DNA from: Prevotella intermedia ATCC 25611 = DSM 20706
Lineage (GTDB): Bacteria > Bacteroidota > Bacteroidia > Bacteroidales > Bacteroidaceae
Length of the DNA stretch: 64,000 bases
NCBI RefSeq assembly: GCF_001953955.1
Contig: NZ_CP019300.1
Location: forward strand, 1,860,001 to 1,924,000
Direction of reading: 5' to 3'
Shown here: positions 27,170-35,696 of the stretch, one piece after another
Position numbering within the stretch: the first letter of the stretch is position 1
How the letters are laid out: each line of letters begins with the position of its first letter
The notes under the pieces: model-generated
Seen by the model: the letters and a program-made list of their open reading frames with translations, nothing else
Database searches by the model: none
Told to the model about the DNA's origin: nothing
Made by a program: the position numbers and the translations under genes

Positions 27170-28084
27170 TCATCGAATTCCTGTTTTAATGTAATTATAT
27201 AGATTTTCTGACACATCTGCATATTGCGAAAATGTTGACAACATTGTATTCTGATTAAATGGTATTGAGCATGAAGCAACACTATAAATGCGAGACTTTT
27301 GGGGTTCATTTTGTATAAATCTCAAGAATTCAAATAGGAATTGCATTTCATATTTACCCCTATAAAACATATGCCCTTTAGCTTGTAACTTTGCTTTTTC
27401 TGTATAAACAACCGAGTCTTCCAGCTGAGGTGCATTCTTATACTTCTTCTCAATGTCTGATAATTTATAGGAATATCTTATATCTCCAATTTTTAAAGAA
27501 AGCCATTCTTTAGGAAAACTATTATCAAGAGACACGTCACGTCTGTCCCAAACAGGGCTATTATAAAGACAGCTATACCAGGCATTGAACAGTGATATTC
27601 CTTCTAAAAACTTTTCATGTTCAGAATGAAATAAATCCATACAGTTAGTATAATTATCAGGATACTTTACCCTTGACATCTTAAACTCAGTTTCAAGAAT
27701 GCTACTAACACATCTATCCGAAAGATAGTAGTTTTCTATCGCATAACCATCTGTAATGAAAATAGTATCAGGAAGATTATCATTATTATCAAAGTCTCGA
27801 TCCACAAAATATCGTTTAGCGTATCTTCTACTATCTTCTTTCGCTTCTATAAATATATTAGCTGCGATGACTGAACTTTTACCATTGCATATAATTTCTA
27901 CAGGGGTTTTCTGACAAACATTTTGGACAATAGGTCTGTAGTAAGGCATGTCATAGCCTTCTACAAAGCAATAAATAGCATCTTCACCATATAGAGGAAT
28001 AAGCAAAGTGAATCTAGAATAGATAACAGAAGCATCAGCTCGTTTCTTGGCCAATGCATTTGGGGTGAAATTCTGATCAGTCAT
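27170..28084 (-). CDS. DUF4435 (TOPRIM-like) protein, AriB-like component of a PARIS-type defence system
   Basis: A 304-residue soluble protein. The DUF4435 hallmarks are present: CFVEGYDMPYY (39-49) with the TOPRIM-like glutamate E42, NGKSSV (67-72), FVDRDFDN (93-100) with the DxD-type acidic pair, and TDGYAIENYYL (111-121). In PARIS, AriB is a TOPRIM-like toxin held by the AriA ATPase and released when a phage anti-restriction protein is sensed; it then cleaves tRNA. The order ATPase first and DUF4435 second, the lengths (459 and 304) and the 8-bp overlap all fit that system. The assignment is from motifs and context only; another ATPase/TOPRIM pair is possible. Confidence 0.72.
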   Translation of the reverse strand: MTDQNFTPNALAKKRADASVIYSRFTLLIPLYGEDAIYCFVEGYDMPYYRPIVQNVCQKTPVEIICNGKSSVIAANIFIEAKEDSRRYAKRYFVDRDFDNNDNLPDTIFITDGYAIENYYLSDRCVSSILETEFKMSRVKYPDNYTNCMDLFHSEHEKFLEGISLFNAWYSCLYNSPVWDRRDVSLDNSFPKEWLSLKIGDIRYSYKLSDIEKKYKNAPQLEDSVVYTEKAKLQAKGHMFYRGKYEMQFLFEFLRFIQNEPQKSRIYSVASCSIPFNQNTMLSTFSQYADVSENLYNYIKTGIR

Positions 28085-29456
28085 TATTCTTTAAAAATTC
28101 ATGCATCCCAACAGTAAATTGTTGCAGTTTGTCGCCAAAGATAAATGGTGAATGAGTTACAGCCATTAAGAACATACAATTACCTGATTCAATAATATCT
28201 GGCAATAGATTTTCCTGCCAATATATAGACAATGACAACTCTGGCTCATCAAATAACACTATATACCTTTTATCAAGTTCCAAATATATTTGGGAAAAGA
28301 TGGAAACAATTTGCTTCTCGCCCGAACTTAATTGATTCAATTGAACATTGTTATCTTGCGATATTACAGGCTTACCATCAATGCAACGGTAAATTGCAAG
28401 TGTTACATTACTAGCATCATATACAAATTTTTTATCACTCAAATACTTGTTGCATACTTCACAATACTTATTGATTGCAGAATCGTACTTTTCTTGACTT
28501 CTGTATATCATTAATAACTGTTGTAAATAGAACAACAGGAAATCGTTCTCCAATAAAGCCTTATCTTGTTTCTTAAATTGATCCAATATAACAGATTTGT
28601 CACTCGCATTCAATTTACTACCTGTTCGATCAAGGACTATTCTTAATTCATCTTCTGTACAATTCAATTCATGTTTGGAAATTGAATTCGTACCTAACAT
28701 TTGATGAATTACGTCGCCCGACACAATTGTAAAACCCTCCAATGATGATTTCCTGATAATGTCTGTAATAGTTTCAATTCGTCTTGCAACATCCTTCATT
28801 CCAAAACGGATATTCATATCCTCATTTTCATTATTTCTTTCCTCCTCAAAGCGCATCAATTTTCGCCTTTCCCCGAGGGGGAAAAGACTCTGGTAATCAA
28901 CTTCAACCCTTCGATAAGTTGGATAGAACAGAACAGTATAGTCGTAACTATCAATAAGGTTTTCCATAACAACAAAATCGTGGAAAGTTTTTGTCTGCTC
29001 ATTCCAAGTAAATAATTCTTGATACAATAAATTGCCAGGAATCGTTTTCAAGAAATCATCATTATTTATAAAAGTAAAGAAATCCTTACGTTTCCCAGAC
29101 TCTATCAAATCTACAGCTGTCAAAAAAACCTTATTATCTGTATTTCGTCTTACAAAATCTATAATAGAATGATCTTCGTTATCTTTTCTGTCAATATAGG
29201 AAGAATATTGTTCTATTAAATTTCTTTCATAGAAAAACTCTCTACCATTGATAGTAAGCCTTATCGCATTAAACTTAATCTCCAAGAGGCGCTTATAAGA
29301 ATGCGTGATTAGAAAATTAAGAGCATTCAGAACACTTGTCTTTCCAAACCCATTTTCTCCTATCACAATCAATGTAGAATGGTTGAATGTAATGCATACA
29401 TTCTTGTAACCAAAAAGACCGAGGATCTCAAACTCTTCAATAAATGATTTTTCCAT
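28077..29456 (-). CDS. AAA ATPase, AriA-like component of a PARIS-type defence system
   Basis: A 459-residue ABC-like/SMC-like ATPase (AAA_15/AAA_21 type). Walker A is GENGFGKTS (33-41) and the signature is LSSGEKQ (376-382). Walker B is IVLFDEPE (399-406), followed by SLS, and the H-switch is AVTHSPF (432-438). A helical insertion of about 330 residues separates the two halves. This is the layout of AriA and other OLD-like defence ATPases without a fused nuclease. The start codon overlaps nothing upstream; a small ORF ends 11 bp before it. The downstream DUF4435 gene overlaps by 8 bp. Base composition is more A/T rich than in the flanking housekeeping genes, which is consistent with horizontal transfer. 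Confidence 0.75.
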   Translation of the reverse strand: MEKSFIEEFEILGLFGYKNVCITFNHSTLIVIGENGFGKTSVLNALNFLITHSYKRLLEIKFNAIRLTINGREFFYERNLIEQYSSYIDRKDNEDHSIIDFVRRNTDNKVFLTAVDLIESGKRKDFFTFINNDDFLKTIPGNLLYQELFTWNEQTKTFHDFVVMENLIDSYDYTVLFYPTYRRVEVDYQSLFPLGERRKLMRFEEERNNENEDMNIRFGMKDVARRIETITDIIRKSSLEGFTIVSGDVIHQMLGTNSISKHELNCTEDELRIVLDRTGSKLNASDKSVILDQFKKQDKALLENDFLLFYLQQLLMIYRSQEKYDSAINKYCEVCNKYLSDKKFVYDASNVTLAIYRCIDGKPVISQDNNVQLNQLSSGEKQIVSIFSQIYLELDKRYIVLFDEPELSLSIYWQENLLPDIIESGNCMFLMAVTHSPFIFGDKLQQFTVGMHEFLKNND

Positions 29457-29467
29457 AAATTATTAAA

Positions 29468-29749
29468 TTACAATAAAATATCTGTTTCTTGTTGGAGTAT
29501 AGAATATCTATCACTAAAATTATATAATTGTCTATGCTTACAATTCCTACTCAACCGTTCCAAATCAACTTCCACACTATCCTTTGACACCATTGAATCT
29601 TTGAGCAGTATGGGGGTATTCTTAGCAATGTTCTCTTTCTTCCTGCTGAAGCATCCTCCAAATGCTGTCAGAAGGAAGAAATTTACATAGAAGTTCTCTT
29701 TTTGAGTGTGTATCTGTTGCAGACACTTTAAACTCCCAAGTTCTGCCAT
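29468..29749 (-). CDS. Small hypothetical protein upstream of the PARIS-like pair
   Basis: A 93-residue ORF that ends 11 bp before the ATPase gene. The segment NFYVNFFLLTAFGGCFSRKK looks like a hydrophobic stretch ending in a lipobox-like FGGC, followed by basic residues. About 22 residues precede it, so if it is a lipoprotein the true start may be a later non-ATG codon. The C-terminal part is charged and helical (SVEVDLERLSRNCKHRQ). It could be a third gene of the operon, a truncated fragment of an older gene, or not coding. A -7 box lies about 100 bp upstream (29850-29857). Confidence 0.4.
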   Translation of the reverse strand: MAELGSLKCLQQIHTQKENFYVNFFLLTAFGGCFSRKKENIAKNTPILLKDSMVSKDSVEVDLERLSRNCKHRQLYNFSDRYSILQQETDILL

Positions 29750-29849
29750 TTGCAAGATACCACTTTCAAAGATTTATTGCTCTTCATACTCTACCATAAT
29801 TGAAAGCCATTATTCACCTTTGGTATTGATTAACACGATAAGTCATTTG

Positions 29850-29857
29850 CAAATATA
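29850..29857 (-). promoter_or_regulatory. -7 promoter box for the PARIS-like operon
   Basis: TATATTTG on the minus strand. The -33 element is poor, and the transcript would include the 93-residue ORF before the ATPase gene. Confidence 0.35.
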
Positions 29858-29910
29858 GCTATTTTTCTTGTATTAGAGGCTAAAAGACTTCCTTTTTTCT
29901 GTATGTCTTG

Positions 29911-30648
29911 TCAATGCCTCCCCCTCCCCTTCCGCAGTTCATCGAGATAACGGGCGGTTATCACGCCGGAAGGCAGTGCGATTACGGCAACGCCAAACAG
30001 CGAGGAGAGCATACTTACGAAGCGGCCGACGTCGGTAACGGGACACATGTCGCCATAGCCGACGGTGGTGAGCGTTACGGTTGCCCAATACAGGGCATCG
30101 AAAAAGGAATGGAACGTATGCTGATGGGTATATGGATTTACGTGCGGCTCGACATTGAACAGTATGAGTGCCGTTACAAAAATGTAAATCAGTGCCAATA
30201 CCAAAACGGAGGACAGCACCTGACGCTCCTTGTAGAGTATGGACAGGAACAGGCGCATCTTGCTCGATATGCCAAATATCTTCAGCACCCTTGTCAGCCT
30301 CAGCAGGCGCACGAAGCGGAACAGCTTGAAGGCTGGGTTGAGCAGCGTAACGGCAGGCAAGATGGACAGCAGGTCTATGATTGCCATAAAAGAAAACGGA
30401 TAGGTAAGGAACGCCGTCTTGCGATTGTTGCTCCTAATGTCAGCCGTACCCCACCTCAGCAGGTAGTCGATGATGAACACGAGCGTAGAGCCGAGTTCCG
30501 TGTACCAAAACGCCTTGTGCGACTTCATGAACATAAGCGGCAGGAGGCTTACGAGAATGGCAAGAACCATAAACCAGTCGTAAGCCGTGCATATCCAGTC
30601 GGTATGCGATTGTCGGTCAATAATGTTTGCTATCTTCTGTCTATTCAT
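29911..30648 (-). CDS. Voltage-gated potassium channel (ion transporter family)
   Basis: A 245-residue inner-membrane channel subunit of the six-helix Kv type. S1-S3 are seen at about 20-115. The S4 voltage sensor is FKLFRFVRLLRLTRVLKIF (106-124), with a basic residue at about every third position. S5 follows (about 142-165). The pore loop has the selectivity filter TTVGYGD (near 200), and S6 is FVSMLSSLFGVAVIALPSGVITA. No cytoplasmic RCK or cyclic-nucleotide domain is present. The conserved filter makes K+ selectivity likely. It is a single gene; a 750-base open frame on the opposite strand is a shadow. Confidence 0.92.
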   Translation of the reverse strand: MNRQKIANIIDRQSHTDWICTAYDWFMVLAILVSLLPLMFMKSHKAFWYTELGSTLVFIIDYLLRWGTADIRSNNRKTAFLTYPFSFMAIIDLLSILPAVTLLNPAFKLFRFVRLLRLTRVLKIFGISSKMRLFLSILYKERQVLSSVLVLALIYIFVTALILFNVEPHVNPYTHQHTFHSFFDALYWATVTLTTVGYGDMCPVTDVGRFVSMLSSLFGVAVIALPSGVITARYLDELRKGRGRH

Positions 30649-30680
30649 ATTGCTAAATGATTTCTTCCGAGCTAACGAAA

Positions 30681-30764
30681 TTGGACACGTTTGTCCAACT
30701 CGCTGGACACGTTAATCCAATTAATTGGACACGTTAGTCCAACCCATTGGACAAACGTGTCCAA
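30681..30764. repeat. Intergenic repeat family C: four 22-bp palindromic units
   Basis: Units of 18 bp start at 30681, 30703, 30725 and 30747, an exact 22-bp pitch with 4-bp linkers. The first is TTGGACACGTTTGTCCAA and the fourth is its exact reverse complement, TTGGACAAACGTGTCCAA. The second and third are variants with GTTAATCC and GTTAGTCC. The arms TTGGAC/GTCCAA pair within each unit. It lies directly upstream of the potassium channel start (33 bp) and beyond the 3' end of the next gene. The core ACACGT also occurs in family B. Confidence 0.9.
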
Positions 30765-30842
30765 AGTCGTATGTTATGTATCTTTCCGTAAGAACCTGTT
30801 AAGGAGCTGTCAGAGTATGTCAAGTATGGGGGAGCGAGATAC

Positions 30843-31301
30843 CTACTTGTATCTTGCCAACCGCATCAGTGCGGAGTATTGTTCTTCATAGCGGTCGAAC
30901 TCGATGGCACTGCCGTCGTAGCCCATTTCAGTAAACGAGAGGCGAACCATTTCCTGCTCTTCCTCCGTGATGGCACGTCGTTGCTGCTTCACCTTGTAGT
31001 AGACTTCCGAGCCGAAGCACGCCATTACTTCGTGTCGGGCACGGCGCAAGTCAGCCGCCCTCACGTTGTTGTAGATGCTCGATATGCCCCACGCAAAGCG
31101 TTCCTTGCGATCGGACTCGAAGAACGGGCAGGGCTGTGCGCCCTTTATCACGGCAGGGTTCACCATCGTATAGGTTTCATTCCCATTCCCTGCCAGCATC
31201 TTGTAGGCAGTGTGGCGCAGGCATTTGTCAGTTTTCTTGCAATGGGTGCCTGCGCAGTGCGCAAAGTCGGAGTCTAATTGGTTGTATTCTTCAAGGGTCA
31301 T
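30843..31301 (-). CDS. Conserved hypothetical protein, probably DUF6078-like
   Basis: A 152-residue soluble protein. The N-terminal part has spaced cysteines and a histidine (HCAGTHCKKTDKCLRH, 16-31, then CPFF) that could bind a metal. The rest is charged and helical (LRRARHEVMACFGSEVYYKVKQQRR). Small Bacteroidota proteins of this type are often annotated DUF6078; my match is from memory of the pattern and not certain. It is followed after about 190 bp by the potassium channel on the same strand, with repeat C between. Confidence 0.6.
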   Translation of the reverse strand: MTLEEYNQLDSDFAHCAGTHCKKTDKCLRHTAYKMLAGNGNETYTMVNPAVIKGAQPCPFFESDRKERFAWGISSIYNNVRAADLRRARHEVMACFGSEVYYKVKQQRRAITEEEQEMVRLSFTEMGYDGSAIEFDRYEEQYSALMRLARYK

Positions 31302-31328
31302 AGAAGGAAATGTTGTCGTGTATTTACT

Positions 31329-31919
31329 TTAACCAAGACATGACCAAATGGCAGGATTGGTTATAATATTTGCAAGTATATTTGAAGCAACATTTTCGCC
31401 AAACGACTTTATTTTATCCATAAGTTTAGGTTTAGCTTTCTCTAAATCACCCTTCTCTTCATCAACAACTTGCTTTAATTCTTCTAGTTGACTAACGGAT
31501 AGTTCGTCTTTTAGAGATTTTAGAAGTATCTTTATTTCTTGATTCTGTGATTGGCTTTGAGTATTAGTATTGCTAATACTACTGTGTATATTTATATTAG
31601 CACTCTGATTTAACACCTTGTTATTTTCTATTACCTGTGGGTATTTCTCAAATGCTTCAAGTATAGCTAACAACTTATTTTGTTGGTTAGGTGTAATTTT
31701 TTTATCGCAAGTCTCATTAAAATCATCTATGTACCTATCTCCTGTGAAGTTTATTTCTAAAAATCTTTTAGTATTTTCCCTCCATTTAATATACTCTTCT
31801 TTTACGGAAGGTTCATAAACATAATATGCAAAAGCTCCAACCTCACATTTCAATTTTGGAATCCTCTCTCTCTGTTCTTGAATTAGTGCCTCTAACTCTT
31901 TTTTAACATTATCTTTCAT
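31329..31919 (-). CDS. Hypothetical helical protein of the accessory region
   Basis: A 196-residue protein, strongly charged. The N-terminal domain (1-95) contains YIKWRENTKRFLEINFTGDRY, a pattern found in poorly characterised helical proteins of accessory regions. The middle is a polar linker rich in Asn, Ser and Gln (about 103-127). Then comes a helical segment (128-170) and a C-terminal amphipathic or hydrophobic helix, NVASNILANIITNPAIW. There is no signal peptide. It is A/T rich compared with dnaK next door, so it may have been acquired. A defence role is only a guess from its neighbourhood. Confidence 0.6.
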   Translation of the reverse strand: MKDNVKKELEALIQEQRERIPKLKCEVGAFAYYVYEPSVKEEYIKWRENTKRFLEINFTGDRYIDDFNETCDKKITPNQQNKLLAILEAFEKYPQVIENNKVLNQSANINIHSSISNTNTQSQSQNQEIKILLKSLKDELSVSQLEELKQVVDEEKGDLEKAKPKLMDKIKSFGENVASNILANIITNPAIWSCLG

Positions 31920-31934
31920 AATATGCGACTAATA

Positions 31935-31975
31935 AAATAAAAATCGCAGTAACCCACTATCGGATTACTGCGATT
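31935..31975 (-). terminator. Terminator of dnaK
   Basis: An 11-bp stem (AATCGCAGTAA with TTACTGCGATT) is followed on the minus strand by TTTTATTTTATT. Confidence 0.8.
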
Positions 31976-31985
31976 ATATTAATTA

Positions 31986-33887
31986 TTATTTTACTTCCTC
32001 AAAATCTGCGTCTTGAATTGTTTCGTCCTGCTTTGGCTGCTCTTGCTGTGCCTGCTGACCTGCATCTGCGCCAGGCTGTGCACCTGCACCTTGATACATT
32101 TGTTGGCTGGCTGCCTGCATTACGGTGTTGAGGTTGTTGGTAGCCGTGTCGATGGCTGCAATGTCGGCTGCCTTGTGAGCGTCCTTGAGTTGCTGTAGGG
32201 CTGACTCGATAGCAGGCTTTTGGTCGGCTGGTATCTTGTCGCCGTTGTCCTTCAAGAAGTTCTCGGTGGTGAATATCATTGAGTCGGCTTGGTTGAGCTT
32301 GTCTATCTTCTCGCGTTCTGCCTTGTCGGCTGCTGCGTTCTGCTCTGCCTCTGCCTTCATTCGGTTGATTTCTTCGTCGCTCAAACCGCTTGATGCCTCG
32401 ATGCGTATGCTTTGCTCCTTGCCTGTAGCCTTGTCCTTTGCCGATACGCTTAGGATACCGTTGGCGTCGATGTCGAATGTTACTTCAATCTGTGGCTCTC
32501 CACGACGGGCGGGAGCTATGCCTGTGAGGTTGAACTGACCGATGCTCTTGTTCTGCGCTGCCATTGGGCGTTCGCCTTGCAGCACGTGGATAGTAACTTC
32601 GGTTTGGTTGTCGGCAGCTGTCGAGAATACTTCGCTCTTCTTGCAAGGAATGGTTGAGTTGGCATCGATGAGCTTTGTCATTACGCCACCCATTGTTTCG
32701 ATACCGAGTGTCAGCGGAGTAACGTCGAGCAATACAATGTCGCCCACACCGCTTTCCTTGTTAAGGATTGCACCCTGAATAGCAGCACCGATGGCTACCA
32801 CTTCGTCGGGGTTCACACCCTTTGAAGGCTCTTTGCCGAAGTAGTTCTTCACCAATGTCTGAACGGCTGGAATACGGCTTGAACCACCTACGAGGATTAC
32901 TTCGTCGATGTCTGATGTAGAGAGCTTCGCGTCGCGGATTGCGCTCTGGCAAGGTACGAGACAAGCCTGAATAAGGCTGTGTGCCAACTGTTCGAACTGC
33001 GCACGTGTCAATGTCTTCACCAAGTGCTTTGGCACGCCACCTTCGGCTGTGATGTAAGGAAGGTTGATTTCGGTAGAAGTAGTGCTTGACAGTTCTATCT
33101 TCGCCTTTTCGGCAGCTTCCTTCAAACGTTGCATAGCCATTGGGTCTTTGCTAAGGTCGATACCTTCGGCAGCCTTGAACTCACTTGACAACCAGTCGAT
33201 GATAACTTGGTCGAAGTCGTCACCACCCAAGTGGGTATCACCGTTTGTAGACAACACTTCGAAAACACCGCCACCAAACTCAAGGATAGAAATATCGAAC
33301 GTACCACCACCAAGGTCGAACACGGCAATCTTCATATCCTTGTTTGCCTTGTCGATACCATAAGCCAATGCTGCTGCCGTTGGCTCGTTCACGATACGCT
33401 GAACGTTCAAGCCTGCAATCTGACCTGCTTCCTTTGTAGCCTGACGCTGTGAGTCAGAGAAGTAAGCAGGAACAGTAATAACTGCATCTGTTACCTCTTG
33501 TCCAAGATAGTCTTCAGCGGTCTTCTTCATCTTCTGAAGCACCATTGCAGAGATTTCCTGCGGAGTGTATTTGCGGTCGTCAATCTGCACGCGTGGATAG
33601 CCACCTTCGTCGACAACCTTAAAAGGAACTCTCTCGGCTTCCTTGGCACATTGTGCGTAGGTCTCGCCCATAAAGCGCTTGATAGAGTAAACGGTCTTCT
33701 GAGGGTTTGTGATTGCCTGACGCTTTGCTGGGTCGCCAATCTTGCGTTCGCCACCTTCAACAAAACCTACGATAGAAGGCGTTGTGCGCTTACCTTCGCT
33801 ATTTGCAATTACAACAGGCTCGTTGCCTTCAAATACTGAAACACAAGAGTTTGTTGTGCCTAAGTCAATTCCAATAATCTTTCCCAT
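31986..33887 (-). CDS. dnaK: Molecular chaperone DnaK (Hsp70)
   Basis: A 633-residue ATP-dependent chaperone. The actin-like ATPase domain begins [18 protein letters not shown] and contains FDLGGGTFD and VGGSSRIP. The linker [13 protein letters not shown] block ([15 protein letters not shown]) leads into the substrate-binding domain, and the C terminus ends in a Q/G/A-rich tail with DADFEEVK. It is complete and monocistronic, with a terminator downstream. dnaJ and grpE are not adjacent. Confidence 0.98.
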   Translation of the reverse strand: MGKIIGIDLGTTNSCVSVFEGNEPVVIANSEGKRTTPSIVGFVEGGERKIGDPAKRQAITNPQKTVYSIKRFMGETYAQCAKEAERVPFKVVDEGGYPRVQIDDRKYTPQEISAMVLQKMKKTAEDYLGQEVTDAVITVPAYFSDSQRQATKEAGQIAGLNVQRIVNEPTAAALAYGIDKANKDMKIAVFDLGGGTFDISILEFGGGVFEVLSTNGDTHLGGDDFDQVIIDWLSSEFKAAEGIDLSKDPMAMQRLKEAAEKAKIELSSTTSTEINLPYITAEGGVPKHLVKTLTRAQFEQLAHSLIQACLVPCQSAIRDAKLSTSDIDEVILVGGSSRIPAVQTLVKNYFGKEPSKGVNPDEVVAIGAAIQGAILNKESGVGDIVLLDVTPLTLGIETMGGVMTKLIDANSTIPCKKSEVFSTAADNQTEVTIHVLQGERPMAAQNKSIGQFNLTGIAPARRGEPQIEVTFDIDANGILSVSAKDKATGKEQSIRIEASSGLSDEEINRMKAEAEQNAAADKAEREKIDKLNQADSMIFTTENFLKDNGDKIPADQKPAIESALQQLKDAHKAADIAAIDTATNNLNTVMQAASQQMYQGAGAQPGADAGQQAQQEQPKQDETIQDADFEEVK

Positions 33888-34075
33888 AATGTATATATTT
33901 TTATTTTTATTATTATCAATTTCTGTTATGCTACCGCCTTTTCAGTTGCATTCGCTTCATTAATTACAAACGATATGCCAACTATGCCATACTACAATCA
34001 GTGTGCCATCTTGTCAGTTTCGTTCCTGTTCTTACTCCCGCAAACGAGCCAACTTGCCTGATTTACTGCGAATAA

Positions 34076-34107
34076 TTTGCTCATTCCGAGAAATTTTCGG
34101 AACTTTG
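34076..34107 (+). promoter_or_regulatory. Promoter and possible operator of the secreted hydrolase gene
   Basis: TTTG (34076-34079), a 20-nt spacer and GAACTTTG (34100-34107) form a near-consensus promoter. Between the two boxes lies the palindrome TTCCGA-N7-TCGGAA (34084-34102), well placed for a repressor. The 324-bp gap 33888-34211 holds nothing else that I recognise. Confidence 0.5.
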
Positions 34108-34211
34108 CAGCAAACTATTATATGGCTATGCTTACTATGTTCTTACGTATTGAGTATTTCAAACTTTAATCTTACCGACAGGTAATATAATTAATTACAC
34201 CTATTTTAAAG

Positions 34212-35651
34212 ATGAACAAAATTTTATCAAAGAACCTTACGCGCTATCTGTGTCTGACAGTAGCCGTTCTTCTTTCTGTTTCAGTTACTGCGCAGAAAGA
34301 CTTTTCCTCTATTCGCACCGGCGTAAATGTCGCAGATGCAAAGATTATCGAGAGTGGAGTCAAATCTTTCAAAGAGATAGAAGGAAAACTTCCAAGACGA
34401 GCAAACAGCTTTGATGACGACAACCCAGACCATCACGCAACAACAGGTTGGGGCTTGAATTATGAATATTACAGATACACCTACCCCAGCATCAACACCA
34501 AAGGCGAGCCTGTAACCCTGACAGCCTTGGCAGCAATGCCAACCAATTATAAAGTTCTTATCAACAACATTATTTTAGGTTGCCATATTACGATAACCGA
34601 TAATAAGAGTACGCCTTCAGAATACATAAAGAGCGGAGATTGGAAAAGCGATGTGGGTATGTTAGTTATGCACGCAAGAAGCAAGAGTGCTTCGGAGCTG
34701 GCATACAACTGCTTAGTGATATTGCCAGACTATCAAGGGTACGGAATAACACAAAACGAAGCTCACCCTTACTTAGCACAGGAAGTAACAGCCCGACAGA
34801 GTGTCGATGCGCTACGCTATGGCATTGAGCTATATAAAAGCAGCAAGAAAGGACGTGCTAAACTCAGAAATGATTGGAAAACCATCTGTGTGGGATATTC
34901 TCAAGGAGGTTCGGTAGCTATGGCTTCTCATAAGTTTATAGAAACCAACTTTCTCGACAAGGACCTCCAGTTGGGTGGCTCGGTATGCGGAGATGGTCCG
35001 TACGACCCTATCGCCACGCTGAAATTCTATATCACCGAGGATAAAATATACATGCCTGTAGCCCTTCCCCTTATTATAAAAGGTATGCTCGACTACAATC
35101 CTTACATGGGAAGGCACAACATAAAAGATTACTTCAATGAGAAGTTTCTTAACACAGGAATCCTCGATTGGATAGAGAAGAAAGAAAAAGATACTCAGGT
35201 TATACAAAATGAACTAAAGAAAATATATAACTTCCAAAAAGATGCAAAGGGAGAATATATAAAGGTATCTGAAATATTCACTCCCGAAGCATTTGCCTTT
35301 ATGTCTAAGAAGGTGAAAGGAGAGGAAACGGAAAAGAATCCTAAATTTGACGACCTATACACAGCCTCAACCGTTAACAATCTTACACAAGGTTGGAAGC
35401 CCAAGTACCCCATCTATCTTTTCCATTCAAAGGCTGACGAGGTTGTGCCTTTGAGCAATGCGGAAAGTGCCTACCAGAAAATGAGAACCGATGACAATCC
35501 AGACATTATCAAATACACCTATGTAGATGAAGGCGGACACGTGAAAAGTGGACAGACTTTCTACTTTGCAGTGTGGAGTAAATGTTACGAGCAACAAGGC
35601 GTAGAAGCCATTGCAGGTGGCGAGGAAGCCTGGAAGAAGTTCAAACCATAA
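34212..35651 (+). CDS. Secreted alpha/beta hydrolase, secretory-lipase-like
   Basis: A 479-residue exported protein with a signal peptide (about 1-27, ending SVTAQ). The alpha/beta-hydrolase features are the nucleophile elbow GYSQGG (about 222-227), the acid in HSKADEVVP and the histidine in DEGGHVKSG near the C terminus, so the catalytic triad is complete. DYQGYGITQNEAHPYL precedes the nucleophile, as in the bacterial and fungal secretory lipase (LIP) family. The substrate is probably a lipid or other ester. The next gene follows after 45 bp on the same strand and is likely co-transcribed. Confidence 0.82.
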   Translation: MNKILSKNLTRYLCLTVAVLLSVSVTAQKDFSSIRTGVNVADAKIIESGVKSFKEIEGKLPRRANSFDDDNPDHHATTGWGLNYEYYRYTYPSINTKGEPVTLTALAAMPTNYKVLINNIILGCHITITDNKSTPSEYIKSGDWKSDVGMLVMHARSKSASELAYNCLVILPDYQGYGITQNEAHPYLAQEVTARQSVDALRYGIELYKSSKKGRAKLRNDWKTICVGYSQGGSVAMASHKFIETNFLDKDLQLGGSVCGDGPYDPIATLKFYITEDKIYMPVALPLIIKGMLDYNPYMGRHNIKDYFNEKFLNTGILDWIEKKEKDTQVIQNELKKIYNFQKDAKGEYIKVSEIFTPEAFAFMSKKVKGEETEKNPKFDDLYTASTVNNLTQGWKPKYPIYLFHSKADEVVPLSNAESAYQKMRTDDNPDIIKYTYVDEGGHVKSGQTFYFAVWSKCYEQQGVEAIAGGEEAWKKFKP

Positions 35652-35696
35652 CAGCATTAAACATCAAATTATATACAATCTTCAACATTGAAAGAT

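Noticed and set aside
28077..29456. The AAA ATPase as a Gabija GajA or OLD nuclease
   Set aside because: Those carry the TOPRIM nuclease in the same polypeptide after the ATPase. Here the protein ends soon after the H-switch and the TOPRIM-like domain is a separate DUF4435 gene.
29908..30660. 250-codon ORF on the plus strand
   Set aside because: It lies antisense to the complete potassium channel gene, which has unmistakable membrane helices and a TTVGYGD filter; the antisense frame is Gln/Arg/His-rich and has no domain.
30681..30764. Regularly spaced repeats as a CRISPR array (also the other 22-bp arrays)
   Set aside because: The repeats are palindromic with linkers of only 3-10 bp, there are no unique spacers of about 30 bp, and no cas genes are in the window.
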